Shown: positions 44,449-52,605 of the stretch, piece after piece
Numbering within the stretch: the stretch's first letter is position 1
Layout: the number at the start of each line of letters is the position of its first letter
Assembly (NCBI GenBank): GCA_014649555.1
Contig: BMTG01000002.1
Coordinates: forward strand, 496,001 to 560,000
Reading direction: 5' to 3'
Source: Streptomyces globisporus
GTDB lineage: Bacteria; Actinomycetota; Actinomycetes; Streptomycetales; Streptomycetaceae
Length of the DNA: 64,000 nt
Program-made: the position numbers and the translations under genes
Notes under the pieces: generated by a model
What the model was told of the DNA's origin: nothing
Database searches by the model: none
The model's input: only the letters and a program-made list of their open reading frames with translations

Positions 44449-45903
44449 TCAGCACAGTTCGGAGAAGACCGCCGCGAAGCCGTCCAGGGCCCGCGCCACA
44501 TGCGGGAGCTCCAGGGGCTTCGCCGCGGCGAGGGACTCCGTCTGCTGCTGCGGCGTGGCCCCCAGCAGCGGACCGGTGCCCAGGCGTACGCGCAGGGCGC
44601 CCAACTCGTCGCCGAAGCGGTGTCCGCCCGGGGCCGGTGCGCCGAGCCGGTCGGTGAGGTACTCCTCCAGCTCCATGGAGTCCGTGACGCCCAGGTCCGC
44701 CAGCCGGGAGCGGAGGGGGCCGAGGTCGGCGTAGAGGTGGCGGCCCGCCTGCGGGGGGCGGGCCAGCGCGCCGGAGCCGAGGACCGCGCGGTGGGCGGCT
44801 GCGGCGACCTCGGTCTGGAGGGCCGCTGCCCGCCGGATCCGGTCGCGTACGGAGTCGGGCTCGCCCAGGGCGTGGGCGGCGGCGTGGGCGACCGGACCGG
44901 CGACGAGGGCGCCGAGTGCGGTGAGGATGTCCAGGGTGCGGGCGTGCCGGACGGCGGCGCGGGGGGTGTCGGGGAAGCGGGCGACGGCGACCGGCCAGGC
45001 GGCGGGTACGAGGGCCCCGGACAGGTCGGCGATCACCGTGACGTCGTCCGGGCACATCTCGGCCGGGCTGACCAGGACGGTGTCGCGCGGGCGGTGCACG
45101 GTGTCGCGCCAGGTCTCGTCGCTGATGATGTGCAGCCCCTCGTCGACGGCCGCCTCGCAGGCCTCACGGACCAGCTCGGGCGGGGCGACGGTGGCGGTGG
45201 GGTCGTCCACGACGGACAGCAGCAGCAGTTTCGGCCGCCCGCCCTCCGCACGGACCCGCCGGACGGTCTCCAGCAGGGCGTACGGGTCGGGGATGCCGCC
45301 GCATTCGGCCGGGGTGGGCACGTGGTAGGCGGGCCGGCCCAGCAGCCGGGCCTGCGGCATCCAGGCGGCGGGGCAGGGGCGCGGCATGAGGACGTCGCCG
45401 CCGTGTGCGCCGATGAGGGCCAGCAGGAGCGGCTGGGCCCCGGGTGCGGCGGCGATCCCGCCCGCCGTTCCGTGCAGCCCCCGCCGGTCCCAGTAACCGC
45501 GGGCCGCCTCACGCAGGGCCGGCCCGCCGCCGGGAGGCTCGGGCCGGGTCCGGGCGGAGCCGGCCGCGAGCACGGCGGCCAGCTCGGGAAGGACCGGCAG
45601 CCCGGGATCGGGGGCGGGCGGGCCGTAACGGACGGGGCCGTGGTCCTCGTGCGGCTGGGCAACGGGGTGGCCGGGCCGGCGGGCCTGGTCGCCCTGGGCT
45701 CGGGTTCGGTCCTGCCCGTGAGCCCGCTCGTTCTGCGCGCGGCCGGCACGGTTCCCCGCCCGGCGGGCCTGGTCGTCCTGGGCTCGGGTTCGGTCCTGCC
45801 CGCCGGCCGGATCCTGACCAGGCGCAACGCCCTCCGGCCCCCGAACCGGGTCCTGCCCGCCGACCCGCTCCCCCGCCGGGCCGGTGTCCTCGGTTCCCCG
45901 CAT
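44449..45903 (-). CDS. PLP-dependent aminotransferase with repeat-rich N-terminus
   Basis: A 484-residue fold-type I aminotransferase. The core begins about residue 100 (LPVLPELAAVLAAGSARTRP, GYWDRRGLHGTAGGIAAAPG). The aspartate that contacts the cofactor is in HIISDETWRDTVHRP, and the strand KLLLLSVVDDPTATV replaces the more usual NPNNPTG. The lysine normally found in SLSKG-like motifs is not obvious: the equivalent region reads VIADLSGALVPAAWP. So it may be a non-catalytic or unusual member. The first about 100 residues repeat GQDRTRAQxDQARRxG and are charged and disordered. True start uncertain. Confidence 0.8.
   Translation of the reverse strand: MRGTEDTGPAGERVGGQDPVRGPEGVAPGQDPAGGQDRTRAQDDQARRAGNRAGRAQNERAHGQDRTRAQGDQARRPGHPVAQPHEDHGPVRYGPPAPDPGLPVLPELAAVLAAGSARTRPEPPGGGPALREAARGYWDRRGLHGTAGGIAAAPGAQPLLLALIGAHGGDVLMPRPCPAAWMPQARLLGRPAYHVPTPAECGGIPDPYALLETVRRVRAEGGRPKLLLLSVVDDPTATVAPPELVREACEAAVDEGLHIISDETWRDTVHRPRDTVLVSPAEMCPDDVTVIADLSGALVPAAWPVAVARFPDTPRAAVRHARTLDILTALGALVAGPVAHAAAHALGEPDSVRDRIRRAAALQTEVAAAAHRAVLGSGALARPPQAGRHLYADLGPLRSRLADLGVTDSMELEEYLTDRLGAPAPGGHRFGDELGALRVRLGTGPLLGATPQQQTESLAAAKPLELPHVARALDGFAAVFSELC
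45676..45802. repeat. In-frame 43-bp direct repeat
   Basis: Two 43-base copies (45676-45718 and 45760-45802) with a single mismatch, 84 bases apart, which is 28 codons. They encode the repeated charged segment of the aminotransferase N-terminus. Confidence 0.9.
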
Positions 45904-45987
45904 CCGGGCCTCCTCCGCCGCTCATCGCTCCGCGTCTCCGCGTCTCCGCGTCCGGCCCCGCCGGACTCCCCCGCGCCCACGGTCCGG

Positions 45988-46047
45988 CTGCCCGGGAACC
46001 CGCGTCCCCGGGAATCCGGGGCCCCCGGGGTCCGGGTGCCCGGGCAG
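45988..46047. other. Large GC hairpin in a 315-base divergent intergenic region
   Basis: CTGCCCGGGAACCCG (45988-46002) pairs with 46033-46047 in a 15-bp stem with one mismatch; the loop holds further CCCCGGG runs that can pair. The region 45904-46218 separates two divergent genes and holds no other gene I can support. As a terminator would not be needed here, it may be regulatory or a leftover. Confidence 0.55.
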
Positions 46048-46218
46048 ACAGCCTCTGGCTTCTTTATACGGAGGTTCCGGGCGGCCCGCCCGCCCAATCG
46101 CGCGCCCGCGTCAGGGGGCGTCGACGCGTCGGCCCTTCCGTCGGCCGGTCGAGGCGCGTGGCCGGAGTCTCAGCGCGCCTGCTGGTTCAGCGTGGCCCCG
46201 GCGGGTATTCGCTGACCC

Positions 46219-47733
46219 ATGGCCACACCGAGAACCTCACCCACCGCCTCCTCCGCCCCCGCCGTCGCCCGGCTGCGCGGCTGGCTGCAGGGGCGCGACC
46301 TGGCCGTCTTCCGGAGCGTCGCCGACCGGCACTGGCCGGGAGCCGATCCGCTGCTGCCCCGGCTGAGCCGGAGCGCCAACCACGGGCTGCTCTGGTTCGG
46401 GACGGCGGCCGGGATCGCCGCCCTCGGCAGCAGCGCGCGGTCGCGCCGGGCCGCGCTGCGCGGGGTGGCGTCCCTCGCCGTGGCCTCGGCGGCGATCAAC
46501 ACGGTCGGCAAGGGCGCGGTGCGCCGTGACCGGCCGATCCTGGACGCGGTGCCGGTGATACGGCAGCTCAAGCGGCAGCCGGTCACCACCTCCTTCCCCT
46601 CCGGCCACGCGGCGTCGGCGGCCGCCTTCGCCACCGGGGTGGCCCTGGAGTCCAAGGGCTGGGGCGCGGTCGTGGCCCCGGTCGCGGCGGCCGTGGCGGC
46701 CTCCCGCGTCTACACCGGGGTCCACTATCCGAGCGACGTGCTCGCGGGCGCGGCGCTCGGCATAGGAGCCGCGTTCGCCCTGCGCGGGGTCGTCCCCACC
46801 CGGGGCCAGCTGCCCGCTCCCGGCCGCCCGCCCGGCGAGGCCCCGGCGCTCCCGGCCGGGAAGGACCTCGTCGTCGTGGTGAACCGGGAGTCCGGTACGG
46901 CGACCGCGACCGCGTCGCTGGTGCGCGAGGTGCTGCCGATGGCGACCGTCATGGAGGTCGCACCCGCCGATCTCCCGGCCGCCTTCGACGAGGCGGCCGG
47001 CCAGGGCCGGGCCCTGGGCGTCTGCGGCGGCGACGGCACGGTGAACCTGGCGGCCTCCGTCGCCGCGACGCACGGGATGCCCCTCGCGGTCTTCCCCGGC
47101 GGCACGCTCAACCACTTCGCCTACGACCTGGGCATCGAGACCGTCCACGACACCGCCACCGCTCTCACCTCGGGCGACGCCATCCGGGTGGACCTCGGCC
47201 GCTTCCGGCCGGGCCCCAAGGGCGCGGACGGAGCCGACGGGTACTTCCTCAACGCCTTCTCGCTGGGCGCCTACCCGGAACTGGTGCGCACCCGGGAACA
47301 CTGGTCGCCGCGGATCGGCGGCTGGCCCGCGGGCGTGCTCGCCGCGTTCCACGTGCTGCGCGGCCAGCGACCGCTGGAGGCCGAGTTCCAGGGCCGCAGG
47401 CGGCCGTTGTGGCTCGTCTTCGTCGGCAACGGGCTCTTCCGGCGTGTGGGCCCCAACCCTGGCCGACGCCATAACCTGGCGGACGGCCTGCTGGACGTCC
47501 GAGTGGTCCACGGCGGGCGGGGGCCCGCACTGCGCCTGCTGGCGGCGGCGGTGGCGGGACCGCTGACCCGCTCCCCCGTCCACGCCGCGGTGCGGCGGCG
47601 CCGGGTCCGGATCGGCGGACTGGCGCCGGGCACTCCGTACGCGTACGACGGCGAAGTGGCCCACTCCGGAACGGAGCTGATGATCGACAAGCTGCCGGAA
47701 GCGCTGACGGTCTACTGCCCGATGCCGGTCTGA
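46219..47733 (+). CDS. Bifunctional PAP2 phosphatase / lipid kinase
   Basis: A 504-residue fusion. The N-terminal PAP2 domain has the three acid-phosphatase motifs GKGAVRRDRP, TTSFPSGHAAS and RVYTGVHYPSDVLAG, with catalytic His residues. The C-terminal half (about 215-504) is a diacylglycerol kinase catalytic domain: VVVNRESGTATAT, GVCGGDGTVNLAASVA, PLAVFPGGTLNHFA and FLNAFSLGAYPELV. The two activities act oppositely on phosphatidic-acid-type lipids or undecaprenyl phosphate, suggesting lipid headgroup recycling at the membrane. Confidence 0.93.
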   Translation: MATPRTSPTASSAPAVARLRGWLQGRDLAVFRSVADRHWPGADPLLPRLSRSANHGLLWFGTAAGIAALGSSARSRRAALRGVASLAVASAAINTVGKGAVRRDRPILDAVPVIRQLKRQPVTTSFPSGHAASAAAFATGVALESKGWGAVVAPVAAAVAASRVYTGVHYPSDVLAGAALGIGAAFALRGVVPTRGQLPAPGRPPGEAPALPAGKDLVVVVNRESGTATATASLVREVLPMATVMEVAPADLPAAFDEAAGQGRALGVCGGDGTVNLAASVAATHGMPLAVFPGGTLNHFAYDLGIETVHDTATALTSGDAIRVDLGRFRPGPKGADGADGYFLNAFSLGAYPELVRTREHWSPRIGGWPAGVLAAFHVLRGQRPLEAEFQGRRRPLWLVFVGNGLFRRVGPNPGRRHNLADGLLDVRVVHGGRGPALRLLAAAVAGPLTRSPVHAAVRRRRVRIGGLAPGTPYAYDGEVAHSGTELMIDKLPEALTVYCPMPV

Positions 47734-47810
47734 GCACACGACAGACGCGCCGGTCCGCATAGCAAGACGCCCATCTCATCATTCGACATCGCGGCGTACG
47801 GTGGTTCCGT

Positions 47811-47832
47811 CGCCGCGCCCGTCGGCGCGGCG
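47811..47832. other. Small hairpin before the methyltransferase gene
   Basis: A 9-bp perfect stem (47811-47819 with 47824-47832) and 4-base loop, 78 bases past the stop of the PAP2/kinase gene and 27 bases before the methyltransferase ATG. It may be a terminator for the former. Confidence 0.4.
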
Positions 47833-47859
47833 CTTCCGGGAGAGGGAGGGCGTCACGTC

Positions 47860-48669
47860 ATGCCGAAGGAGACCGCCGTGTACACGCACGGCCACCACGA
47901 GTCCGTCCTGCGCTCGCACCGCTGGCGGACCGCCGCCAACTCGGCCGCCTATCTCCTCGACGAACTCCGCCCCGGTCTGGCCGTGCTGGACGTCGGCTGC
48001 GGCCCCGGGACCATCACCGCCGATCTGGCCGCACTGGTCGCACCGGGCCGGGTCACCGCGGTGGACGCCGCCACCGACATCCTGAACCAGGCCTCCGCGG
48101 TGGCGGACGAACGGGGCCTGGAGAACGTCGAGTTCGCCGTGGCCGACGTCCACGCCCTGGACTTCCCCGACGACTCCTTCGACGTGGTCCACGCCCACCA
48201 GGTGCTCCAGCACGTGGGCGACCCGGTCAGGGCGCTGCGCGAGATGCGGCGGGTCTGCCGGCCCGGCGGTGTGGTCGCGGCCCGGGACAGCGACTACGCC
48301 GCGATGACCTGGTATCCGGAGGCCCCCGGTCTCGGCACATGGCTGGAGGTGTACGGGCGGGTGGCGCGCGGCAACGGCGGCGAGCCCGACGCCGGCCGCA
48401 GGCTGCTGTCCTGGGCACGGCAGGCCGGGTTCACCGACATCACCCCGACCGCGGCCGCCTGGTGTTTCGCCACTCCGGAGAGCCGCGCCTGGTGGAGCGG
48501 CCTGTGGGCGGACCGTACGACGGACTCGGTCTACGCCGAGTTGGCGGTGGCGGGCGGCCATGCGAGCGCCGAGCAGCTCACGGAGATCGCCGGGGCGTGG
48601 CGCTCCTGGGGCGGGGAGGGCGACGGCTGGTTCATGGTCCCGCACGGTGAGGTGCTGTGCCGGGTGTGA
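47860..48669 (+). CDS. SAM-dependent methyltransferase (UbiE-like)
   Basis: A 269-residue class I methyltransferase. Motif I is AVLDVGCGPGTITADLAALV; then VTAVDAATDILNQA, VEFAVADVHALDFPDDSFDV and HQVLQHVGDPVRALREM. A Met/Val start at 47878 (GTG, behind GAAGGAG at 6-base spacing) is at least as likely as the ATG at 47860, and would give MYTHGHHESVLRSH. Substrate unknown; it shares the HGHHESV opening with other Streptomyces members. Confidence 0.88.
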   Translation: MPKETAVYTHGHHESVLRSHRWRTAANSAAYLLDELRPGLAVLDVGCGPGTITADLAALVAPGRVTAVDAATDILNQASAVADERGLENVEFAVADVHALDFPDDSFDVVHAHQVLQHVGDPVRALREMRRVCRPGGVVAARDSDYAAMTWYPEAPGLGTWLEVYGRVARGNGGEPDAGRRLLSWARQAGFTDITPTAAAWCFATPESRAWWSGLWADRTTDSVYAELAVAGGHASAEQLTEIAGAWRSWGGEGDGWFMVPHGEVLCRV

Positions 48670-48738
48670 GCTGAAGCGGGGCTCCGGCCCGCCCGGAATC
48701 GATCACACCGGTCGCGGCCGCCAACTACCCTCGTACGC

Positions 48739-49092
48739 ATGGAGATCCTCGGAACCACGCTGCGTATCTGCGTCGACGACCTGGAGGCCGCGGTGGCCTT
48801 CTACGAAGGGCTGACCGGCACGTCGGCCCTGCGCTTCGAGCGCGGTGGGGTGTCGGTGGCCGCGATCGGCTGCTTCCTGCTGATGAGCGGGCCGGAGTCG
48901 GAGCTTGAGGTGTTGCGGAAGGTGGGGGCGACCATCGCCGTCAAGGACGTCGACGAGGCGAACGAGGCGCTGACCCGGGCGGGCGCGCGGGTCATCGCGG
49001 GGCCGGTGCCGACTCCGGCGGGCCGCAACCTCATCGCGCTGCACCCGGACGGCTCGGTCTTCGAGTACGTGGACCGCAACGTCACCGTCTGA
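48739..49092 (+). CDS. VOC family protein (glyoxalase/bleomycin-resistance fold)
   Basis: A 117-residue protein with the paired beta-alpha-beta-beta-beta fold. The start LGTTLRICVDDLEAAVAFYE and the end NLIAHLPDG-like ALHPDGSVFEYVDRN are characteristic. The last Glu (FEYV) is a typical metal ligand; the other positions are less clear. It may bind or modify a small molecule. No partner suggests the substrate. Confidence 0.88.
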   Translation: MEILGTTLRICVDDLEAAVAFYEGLTGTSALRFERGGVSVAAIGCFLLMSGPESELEVLRKVGATIAVKDVDEANEALTRAGARVIAGPVPTPAGRNLIALHPDGSVFEYVDRNVTV

Positions 49093-49131
49093 ACCGTCGG
49101 AACCGTCCGACCGGCCACCCGGGCGCGTTGT

Positions 49132-51117
49132 TCACGCCCCCGGCGGGCTCATGCGGAAGTCGTAGGCGTCCGGCAGCGGCTCGTCGCTGACCAGCGCCCA
49201 CAGCTCACCGAGGATGCCGGCCCCTTCGCGCAGGTCGGCGACCTCGAATCCGGCGTCGAAGACGGCGCGGGCCGCCTCGGTGTCGCCCTCGGCGACCAGT
49301 GCCTGAGCCAGGAGCAGCCGGAAGCGTCCGCGCTCCCGGACCGTCCCCGGCAGCCCCGCGAGCAGCGACCGGGCCTCCCCGGGCCGGCCTGCGGACAGGT
49401 GCGCCTCGACGGTCTCGCGGGCCAGGGCGACCAGGAGCGCCCCGCCCGCTTCCGACGCGGCGAGGCCCGTCGCACCCGGGCCACCGAGGTCCGCGAAGGC
49501 CTCGGCGTACAGCTCGGCGGCGTGGTCCGGCCTGCCACCCTCCTGGGCGGCGACGGCGAGGCAGCGCAGCAGGGGCCAGCGCGGTACGGGGTCCTTCTCC
49601 AGTCCGCGTTCCCAGCTGCGGACGGCCTGGGCCCGGTCGTCGGCGTGCCACTGCGCGATGCCGAGGTGGTACTCGGTGTGCGGGTCGGCGTCGGCGGTCT
49701 CCAGCATGTCGCGCCAGGGCGGTGAGACCGGGGTCGGGCCGGGAATGCCGTCCGGGGCGGGCTTGGGCAGGGTGCCGTGCTCCAGCAACTCCCGCCAGGG
49801 TTGCTGCTGTTCACCGAGGGCGGCGGTGGGGAACGGGGTTCCGGGCAGCCGGTGGCCGCCCCGCAGCACCTCCAGCGCCCCCCAGCCGGAGCCGGTGGCG
49901 AGCACCTCGCCCGGTTCGGCGTCGGCGTACGGCAGCCAGGCCGCGTACGCCTCCTCCACCGCCGTGCGCGGCAGGGCCTCCTCCAGCCTTCCGGCGACCT
50001 CCCCCGTGGCGGTGGCCCAATCGCCGCCGTGCACGGCGGCCGGGTCGGCGGCGAGCGGGCCGTAGGACTCCAGCCAGCTGAACGCGGCGCCCGGTTCGAG
50101 GGGGACGTGTTCCAGCTGGGTGCGGGCGAGACCGGCCTGGATCTCCGCGTAGCCGCCGCCCTCGGGACCGTTCAGCCACTCCTGCCAACGGCGGCCGCCC
50201 TTCCCGTGGCCCCAGCGGAACAGCTTGCGGCCGCGCAGCAGGTCCGTGGAGGTCTGGACGAGCCCGTGGCCGTCCGCGTCCAGCGCGGCGATCCAGCGCC
50301 GGGCGCCGTCGGGCAGCTCGTAGAAGTGGTCGGCGGGGTACTCGGAGCGCAGCGGATAGGTGTGGTCGAGGCCGTCCGCCTCCGGGACGCCGACCCGGGT
50401 GAGGGCGTGGTCGTAGCCGAAGTGCCAGGCCTCGTCGGCCGGGACCAGGACCCGGGTGTCCGGCGTCTCGGGGATGGCGATGTTGGACCACCAGTAGACC
50501 GGCGCGCTCTGTTCGTGCGGGTTGCGTATCCGTACGCCGACGTGCAGGAAGTCGGAGTCGTCGGGAAGCCACAGGTCCACCTGGAAGGGCAGGTCGCGCA
50601 GCCGCTCCCACTCCCAGAGCCGCACCATCGTCCCGCCGTCGGGGGCGGGCACCAGCGCGGCGTGCAGGGGTGCGCAGGTCAGGGTGGTGTGGCCGGTGGC
50701 CCCGATGTTCCACTCGATCCCGCCGGAGAACCAGGCCCCGTTGAGGGCGAAGGCGGCGGGCTGCAGGACCGGGTTGCGGTGGAGCAGTTCGCGGCCGGTG
50801 GGCTTGTGGTGCAGGGAGTGGATCCGGCCGCCGAGCCCGGGGAGCACGGTGACGCGCAGCCGGTCGTTCTCGATGACGACGGCGTCGAGATCGGTGGGGG
50901 TGCGCTCGCGCCCGTAGCCGTCGAGCAGCCGGGTGGGCAGGAGGGTGCGCAGCGGCCGGTGGCCCAGTTGCCGGGCCATGTCGCGGGGCAGGCCGGCGCG
51001 TTCACGGGGGTCGAGCACGGGTGGCGGGGCCGGCGTCCGCAGGGGCGGGAGCGGGTTCTCCGGCCCGAGCGGCGCTGCGGGCAGGTTGAGCGCGGTACGT
51101 CGTACGGTCGTGGCCAA
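49132..51117 (-). CDS. DUF5107 sugar-mutarotase-like protein with TPR tail
   Basis: About 661 residues. The N-terminal half is a galactose-mutarotase-like beta-sandwich (VIENDRLRVTVLPGLGGRIH, HNPVL-like HRNPVLQPAAFAL, GGIEWNIGATGHTTL, YWWSNIAIPETPDTRVLV). The C-terminal part, from about residue 480, has TPR-like helix pairs (EYHLGIAQWHADDRAQAVRS, HAAELYAEAFADLG). I chose a TTG start at 51115-51117 because it lies behind GAGGG and gives the family-like ATTVRRTALNLPAAPLGPEN; a frame to 51174 is open. The family is thought to act on carbohydrates; the reaction is unknown. Confidence 0.82.
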   Translation of the reverse strand: MATTVRRTALNLPAAPLGPENPLPPLRTPAPPPVLDPRERAGLPRDMARQLGHRPLRTLLPTRLLDGYGRERTPTDLDAVVIENDRLRVTVLPGLGGRIHSLHHKPTGRELLHRNPVLQPAAFALNGAWFSGGIEWNIGATGHTTLTCAPLHAALVPAPDGGTMVRLWEWERLRDLPFQVDLWLPDDSDFLHVGVRIRNPHEQSAPVYWWSNIAIPETPDTRVLVPADEAWHFGYDHALTRVGVPEADGLDHTYPLRSEYPADHFYELPDGARRWIAALDADGHGLVQTSTDLLRGRKLFRWGHGKGGRRWQEWLNGPEGGGYAEIQAGLARTQLEHVPLEPGAAFSWLESYGPLAADPAAVHGGDWATATGEVAGRLEEALPRTAVEEAYAAWLPYADAEPGEVLATGSGWGALEVLRGGHRLPGTPFPTAALGEQQQPWRELLEHGTLPKPAPDGIPGPTPVSPPWRDMLETADADPHTEYHLGIAQWHADDRAQAVRSWERGLEKDPVPRWPLLRCLAVAAQEGGRPDHAAELYAEAFADLGGPGATGLAASEAGGALLVALARETVEAHLSAGRPGEARSLLAGLPGTVRERGRFRLLLAQALVAEGDTEAARAVFDAGFEVADLREGAGILGELWALVSDEPLPDAYDFRMSPPGA

Positions 51118-51239
51118 GGCACCCTCGTTCCCTCGCGGCGGGCCGCCGCAGGTCCGGGCGCCCCCGGTGACCATGGAACACGCAGGTGGCCGGGTGGACC
51201 AGAGTCCCGTCGGTCAGACTTGCGTACGCGCGGACCTCC

Positions 51240-52136
51240 TCACGCCTCCTTCAAGGCGCCGACGACGAGGTCGGCGAGCAGCGCGCCGGCCGTGCCGTCC
51301 GGGTCGAGATCGGGGTCGTAGATGGTGACGTTGAGTCCGACGCAGCGCGGGGAGGAGACCAACGTCCTCAGCAGCGGGGCGAGTTCGTCCGGGAGGAGGC
51401 CGCCGTCGTCCGGGCTGTCGACGGCGGGCATGCCGCTCGGGTCCAGGACGTCGGCGTCCAGGTGCACCCAGTAGCCGTCGAGGGCGGGCGTCTCCAGGCT
51501 CTCCACCGTGGCCCGCGCGAGGTCGGCCGCTCCCCACTCGCGGATCTGTCCGACGGTCGCGTTGGGGATCTTCAGCGCGGCCAGTTCCGCCTGGTCCTGG
51601 TCCTCGTCCCGCATGCCGAAGAGACGGACGTCCTCGTCCTTGAGGTAGGGGCCGAGCCCTTCGATGTCGCTGAGGTCCGCCTGTCCCCGGCCGGTGGCGA
51701 GGGCGAGCTCCTCGCCGCCCGCCGCGCCGATCCGGTCGCTGTTGCCGGTGTGCCGGAAGTCGGCGGAGCCGTCGACGGCGGCGAGACCGTACCGGCCGAT
51801 GCGGCGCAGGGCGAGGGCCGCGCCGAGCTGGATGGAGCAGTCGCCGCCGAGGACGAGGGCGAACTCACCGGCCCGTACGTGCCCTTCGATGCGGTCGGCG
51901 AGGGTGCGGGTGTAGCGGGCGATGGCGGCGGCGTTGAACACCCCGTCGCCTTCCTGCCAGTCGCCGAGGTCGTAGCGCGGCGGCACCACGACGCCGCCTT
52001 CGAGCGCGCCGAGGCGGGCCACGATCCGTTGCTCGCGCAGGGCGCCGGCCAGCTTGTAGCAGCCCGGGACGGTACCGGGCGCCGGGGGCCGCAGGCCGAG
52101 GTTGGACGGGGCGTCGAGGACCACGATCGTACGCAT
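51240..52136 (-). CDS. Arginase-family protein with altered metal ligands
   Basis: A 298-residue protein with the ureohydrolase fold. Motifs line up with arginase, but with changes: GGDHS is LGGDCSIQLG (Cys100 for His) and DAHAD is VDGSADFRHTG (Ser124 for His, with Asp122 and Asp126 kept); YWVHLDADVLDPSGMPAVD is intact. Two of the usual Mn2+ ligands are thus missing, so normal arginase or agmatinase activity is doubtful. A Cys in the first motif is seen in some relatives; Ser in the second seems less usual. ATG at 52136 fits, behind GAGGATG. Confidence 0.82.
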   Translation of the reverse strand: MRTIVVLDAPSNLGLRPPAPGTVPGCYKLAGALREQRIVARLGALEGGVVVPPRYDLGDWQEGDGVFNAAAIARYTRTLADRIEGHVRAGEFALVLGGDCSIQLGAALALRRIGRYGLAAVDGSADFRHTGNSDRIGAAGGEELALATGRGQADLSDIEGLGPYLKDEDVRLFGMRDEDQDQAELAALKIPNATVGQIREWGAADLARATVESLETPALDGYWVHLDADVLDPSGMPAVDSPDDGGLLPDELAPLLRTLVSSPRCVGLNVTIYDPDLDPDGTAGALLADLVVGALKEA

Positions 52137-52222
52137 GCGGATCATCCTCGTCGCAGCGGCGCACACCCCTCAAGCGGTTTCGCCGACAGCGTGCGGAGCC
52201 TGCAACGGCTCCGGGCTCGTCG

Positions 52223-52465
52223 TCACTTTCCCCGGCTGCGGCGGAAGAGGTAACCGCCGCAGCCGAGCCCGATGAGGAACATGGCGGCCAGCGCGGACCA
52301 CAGCGGCATCGTCACCTCGGGGATCAGCAGCCGGATGGTGACGTCGTTGGTGTTCACGCAGATGAACACGATGACGAGCACGACCACCACGCCGACAGCG
52401 ATGCGCCCCGGAGTGAGCCATCCTTGGGCGCGCCCGCTGTCGCTCGATACGTCCTTGGGGCTCAT
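52223..52465 (-). CDS. LapA-type small membrane protein
   Basis: An 80-residue protein with two membrane helices (IAVGVVVVLVIVFICVNTND and LWSALAAMFLIGLGCGGYLF) and a short basic end RRSRGK. The pattern, with NTNDVTIRLLIPEVTMPLW between, matches the LapA/DUF1049 family. Role in Streptomyces is unknown. The ATG at 52465 follows AAAGGG. Confidence 0.82.
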   Translation of the reverse strand: MSPKDVSSDSGRAQGWLTPGRIAVGVVVVLVIVFICVNTNDVTIRLLIPEVTMPLWSALAAMFLIGLGCGGYLFRRSRGK

Positions 52466-52605
52466 GGTCCGGCCCTTTCGCTCGTTCCTCGCCCGTCCGG
52501 CCCGCCGTCGTGCACGCGACCGCCCCCCGGGGTCCCAGCATGAGCGGATGCCGGGCCCGGGGGGCGGTGATGTTGCGCCGTTCGGGTGAACGGGAGGTTG
52601 GGGCG

